A stretch of DNA of 64,000 nt, taken from NCBI RefSeq assembly GCF_030272615.1, contig NC_081405.1, positions 612,348,920 through 612,412,919 on the forward strand, in the 5' to 3' direction. This DNA is from Cryptomeria japonica. Its lineage: Eukaryota > Streptophyta > Pinopsida > Cupressales > Cupressaceae. Both the position numbers and the translations under genes were made by a program. Below, one piece after another: positions 1 through 11,460 of the stretch; position 1 is the stretch's first letter, and the number at the start of each line of letters is the position of its first letter. A model generated the notes under the pieces. That model saw only the letters and a program-made list of their open reading frames with translations. It ran no database searches and had not been told where the DNA came from.

Positions 1-919
1 TTGAAATTGAAATAGAATTGAAGTAGAATTGAAATGGAATGCTTTCCTTTTAAGGGAAAGGCTAGATCTAATTTGATAATGCTTGAACTTGATACCTTGA
101 TGAAGTTTTCTTGAATCTTCATGCAAAGGTTTAGGATGCGATGCAAAATATCTTCATAGAAGTTTGATCATGGATGCTTGAACATGAATGTGTGAACTTG
201 ACTTCACCTTCTCCTTTAATACTTGATGAATACTTGAATGCTTGCTCACATAGACTTGAATTAATTTTGTGATTGAGAGCTCACTTATGATCTTCTTAGT
301 TTCCAAATACCAAATGATGGGGGTAGGCTTCTTTGTATACCCAATCGTGCATTAAATGTTTAAATTCTTGGAGTAGTCCGACATGGAGCCAAATTTCTCA
401 CCCACGTGAAGCGACCATTGTGAGGTCCTATTTTGGGTTTTGATTGAGAGGACTAGGGTGGTCAGAGTGCTCTAGTCTTGAGCCAGGACCATGGCACCTA
501 GGGTGTCCTAGTCTTGTCAATCAGGCCTCAAAATTGGATGAAGGTTGGATCAAAAGTTAAAAATGCAAAATTCAAAAGGGTGTGAGCAACATCAAATAAG
601 CCATTGAGAATTGGAGGCTAAAACACCAAGGTGAGGGATAGGTGAGGATAAAATTGTATAGGGATACAATTTATGATGCTAACCTTAGGTAGGTATCGGT
701 GAAAAGATTTCTTAGTTACTATACACATGCAACTTAATGGAACTATTGAGATAGACCACCTAAGGATAAACACAAAACAATGACAAATAAGTTATAGTTG
801 AGGTAGATTAATTACAACAATTTCTTTAGAACTATTATTCCCTCACACTCAAATGCAAACTTACTAAACATAAAGGCCTTACTATTTTATCCCTTTTGGG
901 AAAATTTTACAGGAAAAAA
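1..919. other. AT-rich flank without a recognisable gene
   Basis: There is no ORF of useful length and no recognisable domain on either strand. The stretch is AT-rich and is probably old repeat sequence, with short repeated phrases around 440-530. It ends where the left LTR of a minus-strand Copia element begins. Confidence 0.5.
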
Positions 920-1364
920 TATTAGGGTTTTGGCAGATCCAAAGCAAATACAAATTAACAATTGTATGCAGATTCAAAAACACAAAAGATGAAGAAAAAT
1001 ACATAATACAAAATAACAAAGAGATTTAACGTGGCTCACCCAAGATGGGCTACATCCACAAAACATAGTCATCCAATATTTCCTTATTATCCATTAAAGC
1101 AGTACAACACCATTACAATGCCTTTTAAATTCTAGCTACTTATAACATGTAATTTCTAGGGCAACATACAAAGTCGGTTAACAAAATTAACCCTAACCCC
1201 AAAAGAATATTCTCTTAATCTTTTCCTCATACTCGTATTCTTGTACATGTACGAGAAAATTTTAGGTGGAGCCCTTCGGGCTCTCCATTACGGCAGCCCT
1301 TTGGGATGACCCCTCCACCCAATGAGTGTATAGTACTTGCATGATTAGTTTCCACATACCAACA
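920..1364 (-). repeat. 3' LTR of decayed Copia element I
   Basis: About 320 bp of this block (920-1250) are repeated at 5411-5736 with many substitutions, as expected for the two LTRs of one old element. Read on the minus strand, the LTR begins TGTTGG directly after a polypurine tract (AAGTGGGAGGT, plus-strand 1365-1375), which is the usual Copia arrangement. The outer end should be CA but reads TA on the minus strand, consistent with decay. Length is about 445 bp. Confidence 0.75.
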
Positions 1365-4300
1365 ACCTCCCACTTGGAGACTGATCTTGGACAACACTAC
1401 TGCACTCGCAACTCCCATTGGATAAAACACCTAGACTTGGTTATTCCTTAATTTCATGATTTTTAGTCAAGAAGGACAATAGAAGCTGATGAGGAAATCA
1501 ACTTCTCCCTTGTGACTGCTTTCGTGAACAAATCTATAGGATTGTCACTTGTATGAATCTTTTGAAGCTGTAACTGGCCATCCTCCAAAATAGACCGTAT
1601 GAAGTGGTACCTAAGTTTAATGTGTTTTGTCCTCGAATGAAGAGAATAATTCTTTGCAAGATGAATGACACTTTGAATATTAGTGTACAATGGGCTATCC
1701 TCCTGCATCTTGCCCAAATCCTCCAGAAAATGTTGTAACCAAATCATCTTCTTACTAGCTTCAGTAGCAACCACATACTTAGCTTCAGTGGTTGAAAGTG
1801 CAACAACCTTTTGTAGCCTACAAATCCAACTAACTACAGTTCCCCCTATAGCAAATACATACCCTGCAGTACTCCTCCTTGTATCAATATCACTTGCCAA
1901 ATCAGAGTCAACATATCCTCGTAGAGTAGAGTTTTATCCTTCGAAACATAATGCCTTGCTTGTAGTACCTCTCAAATACCTAAGAATCCATTTGACAACA
2001 TTCTAATGTTTCATTCCTGGACTGCTCATATACTTACTCACAACTCCCACTACATGTGCAATATTTGGTCATGTGCATACCATCACATACATTAGACTGC
2101 CAACAACTGATGAATACAAAATGTTAGACATTTTATTTACCTCTTCTCGTGTCTTTGGACACATCTCCTTAGTCAATTTGAAATGACTAGCCAAAGGTGT
2201 ACCAAATGCTTTTGCATTATGCATGTTAAATATTTTCAACACCTTCTTTATACACTCATTTTGGGACATAGTTAATTTTCCATTTTTCTTGTCTCGTGAA
2301 ATCCTCATACCAAGGATTTTCTTAGCTACACACAAATCCTTCATAGAAAATGACTTTGCTAATTTTTGTTTTTTTTAAGTTCATTTATATGTTGCATGTT
2401 AGACCCAACAACAAGCATGCCATCAACATAAAGTAATAAGATGATATAACTGTCATTATCTAATCTCTTAAAATAAACACAATGATCAGAATGACATCTG
2501 TGGTAACATTGTTCAACCATGAAACTATCAAATTTTAAATATCATTGTCGGGGTGCTTGCTTTAGGCCATACAAACTCTTCTTCAATTTGCACACTAACT
2601 CCTCCTTACCTTTGACCTCATATCCTCCTCCAAATCCCCATGGAGAAAAATTGTTTTAACATCTAGTTGTTTAAGATGCAAGTCTTTTGCAGCCACAAGA
2701 CTTAGAACAGTTTTAATTAAGGTCATTTTTACAACTGGAGAGAATATTTCATCAAAATCTACACCCCTTTTCTGTGCAAAACCTTTTACCATGAGTTTGG
2801 CCTTGTATCTTTTACGTCATCTATCTTCCTCCTTCATCCTATAAACCCATTTATTTGGCAAGGCTCTTTTTCCTACAGGTAATGTGACTAAGTCCCAACT
2901 CTAATTCTACATCAAGGAAACCATTTCCTCTTTCATGCCTAACTCCCACTATCATTTGGCATCCACATGTATTGCTTCTTCATATCCTTCTGGTTCACCA
3001 GAATTAGTTAATAAAATAGAATACAAAGAAGGAGAAAATATTTCAAGAGGTCTACTTAACCTCGTAGAGCGTCTAACACTTGCAAGAGTTTGTGGGATAT
3101 TTTGTTGTTGCTGAGCATCGAGTACCAATGGCATTTTATTTTTTAGGAATCTCATCGAGCACTACATATTCATTTTTAACTTGTTCATGCTTCTCTTCCC
3201 GCATCTATTCTTTATACATGACCTTCTCATTAAATAAAACATATCTACTTTTAATTATTTTCCGATTTTCAAAATCCCATAACCAATAACCAAAGTCATT
3301 TATTCCATATCCAATGAAGGTACATTTTTTAGATTTAGCATCAAGCTTGGTTCTATTATTTATCAACATGGATAAAATCTTCACAACCAAAGGTTTTAGG
3401 AAAATAATAATTTACCTTTTTAGTAGTCCATGCTTCCTCTGGAATGCCACCATCCAAAGGATTTGAAGGTCTTTTGTTTATCAAACAAATAACAGTATGT
3501 ACAACATCTACCCATAAATGTAGGGGCAGTCCAACATGCAATCTCATGCTCCTTACATTCTCCATGGTGGTCCTAATCATTCTCTCAGACACACCATTTT
3601 CTTGTGGGATTCATGGAACCATCTTTTGCCTTCAGATTCCATTGAAAGAACAACAATCTTTAAATGCTTTGCTGCAATACTTGCCTCCATTATCAGATCT
3701 AAGACACTTCAACCTTTTTCATGTCTCATTCTCAACCAAAGCTTTCCATTTCTCAAAAGTTTCAAAAACATCTGATTTCTGTTTAAAAAAATACACCCAT
3801 GTTTTCCTAGTTGCATCATTTATAAAAATAACATAATAACAAGAGCCACCAAGAGATGATACCTGAGTTGGCCCCCATACATCTGAATGCACAAGCTCTA
3901 ACTTCTCATTCTTCTTCTCTTTCCTAACCTTGAGAAATCTGACTATTTTCTGTTTACCATAAACACAAATTTCACAGAACTCTAAATCAATCTGCTTTAA
4001 TCCTAGCAAAAAAAATTTAGAGTGAAGGATTTTCATCCTTTTCTCACTCATGTGCCCAAGTCTATGATGCCATAGTTTTGAATTTGTCCTTGCAACATCT
4101 ATTGTAGTTGTCCCTACAACAACTTTTTATGTAGCAGCTAAGGTAGAATAAGTATTACCAGTACACAAATACAATGTGCCTACCTTCACACTTTTAGCTA
4201 TTACTAATGCACCTTTAGTGACCTTCCAAACATTGTCTATAAAGGTAACTATGTAGCCTTCATCGCCCAGTTGTCCTACAAAAATTTAAGAGGGATATGC

Positions 4301-5400
4301 CTTACCTCCTGCAGCAACCAGTCATTTTCATTATGCAAATTGATTTTTACCTTGCCTTTTCCAACTCTGACAGGGCTCATCATCACCCAAATATACTTGT
4401 CCAAAATCACCTTGAACATAATCTAGAAAATATTTTTTAGGGGATGTGGCATGAAATGAAGCCCATGAATCTATTACCCAAGAATCATTAACATTATCTA
4501 AACACAGAATCAAGGCATCTTATAAAGTATTACTTGCAACATTATCTTTCTTACTGTCATCTTCATTTTTGTCTCCTTGTTTGTTTTTACAAGACCAACA
4601 GTCTTTCTTTAAATATCTTGGCTTTCTACAATACCAACAATCCTTTCTTCCTCTGGATTAAGAGCATCCTTTCTTTGAATTCCCTTGTGACTTCTCACAC
4701 CCAGAGCTTTTTCCTCTTTTCTTTGATCTTCCCTTGTTCTCTATATTAAAAAAAGTATGCAATGATTTTGAAATATCACCTATGTTTTTCTATCGCATTT
4801 CCTCTCTTAGGATAACACGAACAACATCATCAAATTTTAAAGTGTTTGTACCAGAGACAGAGTTATGCCATAACCAAGCTATTCCAACTTTCTAGCAAAG
4901 AACATAAAATTAAGAGAGCCCTAACCTCTTCATCAAAGTTAACTTTTACAAAAGTCAATTAGCTAGTAATTGTATTAAATTCATTTAAATGATCTGCTAC
5001 AGATCCTACTTCACTCATTTTCATATTAAATAAATGCTTAATAAGAAATACCTTATTCAAAGCTAAGGGTTTCTCATACAATTTCGCCAATGCTTGCATC
5101 AGAGTTTCAGTTGTTGTTGCTTCTGATATATTGAATGCTACAGATGGTGCAAGGCACAACCAAATGGTCCCCAGTGCCTTTATGTCCAAAATCTCCTAGA
5201 CTTCATATGACATCATGGAGGGTTTCTTTGTCTTTCCTTCCAATGCCCCCCATAGATCCTTTTGATATAGGTAATCCTCCATCTGCATTTTCCATAATTG
5301 ATAATTCTAGTCGTTGAACTTCTCAACCTTGAATTTGGTTTCTTCCATTGCTCTCACTCAAATCTAAAAGTCCTTGCCAATTTACAGAAATACACGGATC
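1365..5400 (-). pseudogene. Copia element I gag-pol remnant
   Basis: Decayed Ty1/Copia polyprotein on the minus strand, broken into short frames. In coding order there are: a gag segment (about 5189-4959); a zinc knuckle near 4650-4600 where the usual His reads Tyr (CWYCRKPRYLKKDC); an aspartic protease remnant at 4513-4331 in which the DSG motif reads DSW; GAG-pre-integrase and integrase pieces at 4051-3719 and 3592-3205; reverse transcriptase pieces at 2792-2595 and 2344-2069; and an RNase H domain at 1900-1463 with the typical ALSTTEAKY motif. Many stops and frameshifts make it non-functional. Both LTRs flank it, and a degenerate primer-binding site (minus TGGTATAAGATC) sits beside the right LTR. 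Confidence 0.9.
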
Positions 5401-5410
5401 TTATACCAAT

Positions 5411-5736
5411 TGTTAGAGTTTTGGCAGTTCCAGAGCAAATACAAATTAACAATTATATGCAGATTTGAAAACATAAAAGATGAAGAAAAATACACAACAT
5501 AAAATAATGTAGAGATTTAACGTGGTTCACCCAAGATGGGCTCCATCCATAGAACATAGTCGTCCAATATTTTCTTATTATCTAGTAAAACAATACAACA
5601 CAATTACAATGCCTTTTACATTCCAACCACTTATAACATGCAATTTTTAGGGCAACATACAAAGTCAATTAACAAAATTAACCCTAACCCTAAAAGAATA
5701 TTCTTGTAATCTTTTCCTCATACTCGTATTCTCGTA
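5411..5736 (-). repeat. Truncated 5' LTR of Copia element I
   Basis: This matches 920-1250. Its inner end (plus TGTTAGAG) lies two bases from a degenerate tRNA-Met primer site. The outer part, corresponding to 1251-1364 of the other LTR, is missing. The copy stops near 5736, where LINE sequence begins, so the element lost its 5' tip or recombined there. Confidence 0.75.
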
Positions 5737-5737
5737 T

Positions 5738-6335
5738 TATCATACATAAAACAAGGAGTGTCATCAATGAGTAGAATATCTAGCAACTCATGACCATTAG
5801 GGAACAAAATTCCCTTTATCGAGGGACCAATAAAATATTCCCTTAGTAGAAAATGCATAGCTTCAGAGACTATAAAAAACAAGGGGGCTAAGGGGCATCC
5901 TTGTTTGATAGATCTATGGGAAGTTAACATGGGTAAGTTAACTCACCATTAATTTTTATCTTGGTTGAAGTATCTTTGAATAATATTTTGATAATCCTAC
6001 AAAAAATGTATTTGAAGTGTAGGGAATTTAAGATCAACATAATGAATGACTGCTCAATTATGTCACACTTTTCTAAAAATCTAGAATAGTCATGCACACA
6101 TTTTAATCATTTTTTTTTAGCTCAATCCATTTGTTTCCAATTAGAGATCATGTTCTCTAAGATGTATCTGCCCTTGAAAATTATAGTTTGTGAAAGGGAG
6201 ATAATCTTAGGGAAGACATTTTTGGGCCTCAAAGCTATAACCTTTATCAATAGTTTGTAAAAAAAGATTAACAAGGGTACAAGCCACTAGTTCTTAATTA
6301 AAGTCTTATCCTCCTCTTCAGGGAGTAAGTATATT
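5738..6335 (-). pseudogene. LINE (non-LTR) reverse transcriptase fragment
   Basis: On the minus strand the frame contains SIKQGCPLAPLFFIVSEA, followed about 30 residues later by a DDT box (LLIDDTPCF). These are the RT motifs of plant L1-like LINEs (RGVRQGCPLSP and FADDT in typical members). Sequence up to about 6335 translates, with breaks, into upstream RT sequence: a piece resembling KVIALRPKN and another resembling ILFKDTSTKIKINGE. The endonuclease and C-terminal regions are not visible, so this is an internal fragment and certainly inactive. Its 3' side (left) abuts the truncated Copia LTR. Confidence 0.75.
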
Positions 6336-6373
6336 AAATTCTTGAAACATGTTAAAAATGTTATATTTATGCT

Positions 6374-7840
6374 TTACGAAGAAAACATGATAAATCTAGT
6401 TTTGATAATGTATGGTACATCTAATAAACCAAACACATAACTATGAATCAAATCTATAAAATCTTTATTTCTCATTATTTTATTTTTAAAACACACAATA
6501 TTCGTAGAATTAAGATTAATAAAAAAATCAACAATATCATCAAACATATATTTACTCTTTAGATTTTTTAGTTCCTTCTCCCCAATATGACCTAACATTT
6601 GATTCCATAACATTGAATTTATGCATGGTTCACTTACATCCATAATAGAGTTACACATAATTCCAACATTCAGCTTGAAAATGTTCCTACCCAAATACCT
6701 TTTACCCACACCTAAGCCTCCTTGACATTTTAAAACCATCTTTACCAAAAGTAAAATGCACACCACTATCATCCATCTTTGAAATATAAATAAGGTTTTT
6801 AGCTAACCTTATAATGTGTAGTACATGAAAAGAGTTTTAACTCTAATACCACTAAATAACAACTTTACTTTCCCATGCCCAAAAATTTATTACTATTTTT
6901 TTGTTTCTATTATACAATTCATATTCTTTATACACTCCTTGTGTGGATTCATGTAAAATGAAGCACCTTAATCAATTAGCCATGAGTCATTGCTTGAATA
7001 AAAGTTAGAATAAGTTAGAAAAATATCACCACTAACATCATCATCGTCAAGGGAATTATTTTAGAAGTCACCAATTTTATCCCTTTCTTAGATTCACAGT
7101 CCTTCACATGACCCCTTTTGTGATAATTCTAAGAATTTATTATATACTTTCCAAGGGACTTACACCCCCCTTTAAATTTGATTTCTTTTAATCCCCTTAT
7201 GTCTTTTTATGCCCTCTATCTTTAGACTGACCTCTTACAAATAAAGCTTTTTTAGAGGAATCATTGATGGATCATCTCTCAAGCTCTTCATTTAGTAATA
7301 TTGACACAACTTCAAGTTTTAACTTAGAAGATGCACTACTGATAGCCATAACGAGATTACCTCATGAATCAAATAATGAACAAAGTAATGTACTAAATTA
7401 TCCCTTTCTTCTATTTTTACATTTATGGAAGCCAGTTGACTCACTGCAACATTAAATCCATTTAGTGATTAGTTAAAGATTCTCTTTGTTGTCAATGAAT
7501 GCAATTTATACCTTATAAATGACTTGTTTACAAGAATCTTATTCTAGTGCAATACAACAATTTTATCTAATCAAGCTTTTGCATTATTTTCACTCAATAT
7601 TTGTATTAAGATTAGATTAAAAAAACACAACCTCATTGTACTCCTTACCTTTTTATCAAGTTTATGTCATGCATCTTGGTTCGCTCTAGCTAATAAAATA
7701 CTTGGTGCATTGATTGTGTTAATCCATTGTTTCCTTACAACTAAAAGATCCTTCAACTTTAGTTTCTACAAATCAAAGTGTTGCACATTGAGTTTCTTAA
7801 TCTCTAGGCTTGAAGTGCTATATATGTCCCCATTTTTTAG
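6374..7840 (-). pseudogene. Copia element II gag and pre-integrase remnant
   Basis: Second minus-strand Copia remnant. At 6772-6374 a frame carries the GAG-pre-integrase signature (LWNQMLGHIGEKELKNL), although the following Cys pair is degraded. Near 6990-6960 a protease remnant reads DSWLID, a stop, then GASF. Around 7130-7080 a zinc-knuckle-like stretch is visible, and 7840-7640 translates with breaks into Copia gag (KDLLVVRKQWINTINA). RT, RNase H and LTRs are absent. The order gag, knuckle, protease, pre-integrase on the minus strand is normal, so this is a deleted copy and not a rearranged one. Confidence 0.7.
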
Positions 7841-8869
7841 ATTTGATTTTAATGCCATGTGGATGCCCTCATTACAAACATGGAAAATAACACAAGGAGA
7901 CAATTTATTCCTTCATAGGATCAAACCAAACAAAGTTATAATATCAAGTTGGTCTAACAATGTTTATTCCTCAAATAGGAGCGACAAAAAGTAAAAAAAT
8001 ATTTTGATCTAACATTTAATCATGTCTTAACGAAACTTGGAAAAAAGTGTAAAAAATGGAACAAAACTTTGTATATACACATGAGAAAACATTTTTAGAT
8101 AAACATATCTCTACCAAAAGTAGACCTCAAAATATTAATTCAAAACAAATTTCATAATAGATTGAGAACCACCATCAATAATGTAGCTCTTGTATGAACA
8201 CTTTGGCAACATGTGAATACTTAGTTCCAAACTAACATGACATGTAAACCTACAATACAAATTGAACCAATGCTAATTGTAATGATATAACCTTCATATA
8301 CATAGTTTTTTCATCCTATAAACCACTTATAGTCTCAAAACATCATGGTTGAATCCAATTCCCCACACAAGTAGTCAACAATCCCAAAATATAATGTAAT
8401 TGCCAATGTGTAAGAGTCCACCTTTGAATCCTTCAACTTGGGTGCTCCAATTTGAAAGTATTCAAATTTTTTCTTATATGTCATAGAGTCATGTAAGTGT
8501 AACCTTCAATTTGATTGAACAACTAGTCAAATTAGGTACTCAAATTTGGAAGAGCAACATCTCTTCCAAAATGCTCTTACACATTGCTCAAATTATATAA
8601 TTTAACATGCTCTTTCAAGTCTATCTAATACAACCCTCTTTCTATATTTTCTCTTACATCCATAATAACTAGTTGGATAAGTGTTACAATATGTCAAAGA
8701 TGAAATCTCAATATTCCCCACATAAGAAACCCTATTTGAGGAGGGCCAAACATTACTGTTATGCCTTGCATACGCACCCCATCATTTCCTTTGATTTCAA
8801 AATGTTGGTCCCCCTTTTGTCTCTTGTTTGTCTTTCTTCTTTTTGCTTTGTTATGTGTTTTTGTTTTGA
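7841..8869. other. No gene recognised
   Basis: AT-rich sequence with no convincing coding frame, RNA gene or LTR boundary. The first ~150 bases may still belong to Copia element II. The last part leads into the palindrome array of element A and may be its upstream LTR sequence. Confidence 0.4.
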
Positions 8870-10065
8870 TCACCCCGGAACCCCGGAGTTCCGAGGTGAT
8901 CTTTGTCTCGTCTTTGCTTTGTTTCGGAACCCCGGAGTTTCGAAATGGTCTTTTTTGCTCTTTTGTTTTCTTTTGTTCTCTATTTCGGAACCCCAGAGTT
9001 CGGAAATGGTTTCCTTATCCTTTGTTCTTTTGTTCTTTGTCAGGACCCTGAAGTCCCGAGGTCCTCCCTTTTTGTTTGCTTCAAGACCCCAGGACCCTGG
9101 AGTTCCAAAGTCTTGTGGTTTTTGTCTTGTTGAAGCCTCAGAATCTCGAAATACCGAGTTCTCAGTGTCTTGTTGTTTTCAGCCTCAGAATTTTGGAATC
9201 TTGAAATCTCGGGCTTGTTCTGTGTTTTGCCTTGGAACCTCGGAACCCCGGAATTTCGAGCTTCTCTTTCCCACCTCGGAACCCTGGGATCCCGAGGTCA
9301 TGTTTATTGAGGTCATACGATCGCGAAAGGGGGAGTATAAATAGGTCGAAATGAGTGATTTTCATTCATTTGTGCAATCTGCTTTTACGAAATTTGAGTT
9401 CTTTCTCCTATGCGTTTTGCCTCCTCACTCGTATGTGTTTTTCGTCTCGCTGCCTTTCTAGGTTGGTTTCTTTTGTTGTGCTTCTTTCTTTTCTCGTTTT
9501 TCATGTTTTTTTAGTTAGGGTTAGATTAGATCTGCTTGTTTTCAATAATTTTGGGCCTTTTTCATTTTTTTGCCTTGCGGAACCCTAGTCTTTGTACTTC
9601 GGGATCCTAGAACCCCGAAATCCTGTGGTACCCCAATTTTGCCTGTCCTACCTACCCCGGAATTACGAAACCCTAAAGTTCCAAAGTGATTGTATGAGAA
9701 GCTTTTCCCACCTCAGAACCTTGAAACTCTGGAGTTCCGAAAATTTGTCCTTGAGAGATTTACCCTGTTTCGGGATTCCGGAACCCCAGAATCTTGAAGT
9801 TTGTGTTTTGAGTAGTCTTAAAACCTCAGAACCCTAGAGTTCTAAAGTTGATCCTTATAATGTTTTCACCCACCTCGGAACTTCGAAACCTCAAAGTTTC
9901 GAAATCAGCCTTTGAGGTCTATTACCAAACCCGGAACCCAGAGTTCCAGAGTTAGTTGTTTTCTGGCTTTTCTTAACTCAGAACTTTGGAACCCTAAAGT
10001 CCCAAAATTAGCTATTCTAAAGGGTTTTCATGCCTCAGAATCCTGGAACCTCAGAGTTTTAGAGT
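8870..10065 (+). repeat. Array of ~19 GC-rich imperfect palindromes (element A leader)
   Basis: Units of roughly 25-35 bp related to CGGAACCCCGGAGTTCCGAG recur about every 40-60 bp, for example near 8875, 8923, 8982, 9041, 9081, 9230, 9273, 9654, 9711, 9765, 9871, 9929 and 10032. Each unit can fold on itself (GGAAC with GTTCC, CCTCGG with CCGAGG). Spacers are T-rich and unrelated to one another. The CpG steps are variably changed to CA or TG, consistent with methylation decay. The array is split by a promoter-like segment at 9300-9580. It is followed by the start of a long degenerate ORF at 10134, so it is probably LTR/leader sequence of a retroelement; the element type is inferred. Confidence 0.75.
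9336..9343 (+). promoter_or_regulatory. TATA box inside the palindrome array
   Basis: TATAAATA preceded by a G-rich run and followed about 30 bp later by a pyrimidine-rich start region. It sits between the two blocks of palindromes, as expected for the U3/R boundary of an LTR. Activity is not shown. Confidence 0.5.
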
Positions 10066-10133
10066 ATGTGATGATTTTATAATATGATATAGTAGCTAAT
10101 TATGGATTTCTTCTTGCAGGATAAAGGATATTT

Positions 10134-10964
10134 ATGGACCCATCCATAAGCAAAAAGAAGACCAAAGAGGAGGTAAAGTTGGACAAGAAGCCAATAAAAA
10201 TGAAATGCCAATATCAAGGGTAGACTCTGGCTTCAAAGCTGGAAGACAAAGTGTAGTGGGTAACCAATACAAAATTGGCCACATAGAGCTATAGGACATT
10301 GAAAATCAATTGCAAGCTAAAGCATTAGAAGCCCTGTATAGAAGGATCAAAAGATCGGGTGGTAGAAGCAACCATTTTCCCTCAGGCGATGCACTCACCT
10401 AAGCTCATTTTAACTATTGCAAAATATTATTAGCCAGAATCAAGACAATGTGTAGACGCTGATGGTAATGTAATTGTGGACCTTTCCTCGGATACGATAG
10501 CAATAACTTTTAGAATACTAGTAAGGGAAAATGTATTGGTGACAACGAAAGAATATGTTGTTTCTTTGTTTACAAAGAACACTTCTAACTACAAAAGTCA
10601 TATTAATGAGGCATGGCTATCAGTGCCAAGGAAAATTGACCTCAAAGCAACAAATTTTCTGAGAGCGGATTTTCAAGAGCCCCAAAGAGACCTCATTATT
10701 ATGCTAAGCAGAGCCTTTGGAAAGGCAGATTGTAGATACTTTCACACGTGGATGTTTCACTATATGACCATAATTTTGATTGGTCGGAGACCATTTCTGA
10801 CAATATTTATAATCGGATGATTACATTCTAGCAAACAAAGAAGTTCTTAATGACTTCTTATGTAGTATGGGTGGTCGCCCGAGTTGGTAAATTTCCAGGG
10901 TTAAAGACTGAGGGAAAATTAGGAGAAGAACCAGGACAAAAAAGGGTATGGGAGTACTACATTC

Positions 10965-11013
<49 letters not shown>

Positions 11014-11428
11014 AACTGCATTTCAAGAGAATAAATGATGCATTTATTTATGTTGTAATAATAAAATTGACAAGAGATGTAGGATATAGGCTAATTGTAG
11101 AAGCCATGCAAATGGTTAAGATGTGGGGGTGTTGGTTCTTGTAAAACCAACGATCTACTTACCTTCGGGTTAGCGGGTTCACAGGTAACCCATTCCTCCT
11201 ACCTAGATATTGCAGCAACATAATAACTATTTTGGAGTATGCTAGGCAGTTGGCAGGTCTGCAAGCATTATTAACACTCAAGCACAAAATCAGAATCACC
11301 TTGTCTGTTTCTCTCGAGTATTATACAAGTCTCAACATCGCCCAAGCTCGTAAATTTCCAGGGTTAAAGACTGAGGGAAAATTAGGAGAAGAACCAGGAT
11401 AAAAAAGGGTATGGGAGTACTACATTCG

Positions 11429-11460
<32 letters not shown>

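Noticed and set aside
8673..9344. 223-codon plus-strand ORF over the palindrome array
   Set aside because: The peptide (repeated GTPEFR/EPRSSE phrases) is only the translation of the GC palindromes and T-rich spacers, and other frames across the array give similar peptides. No domain and no codon-level constraint is visible.
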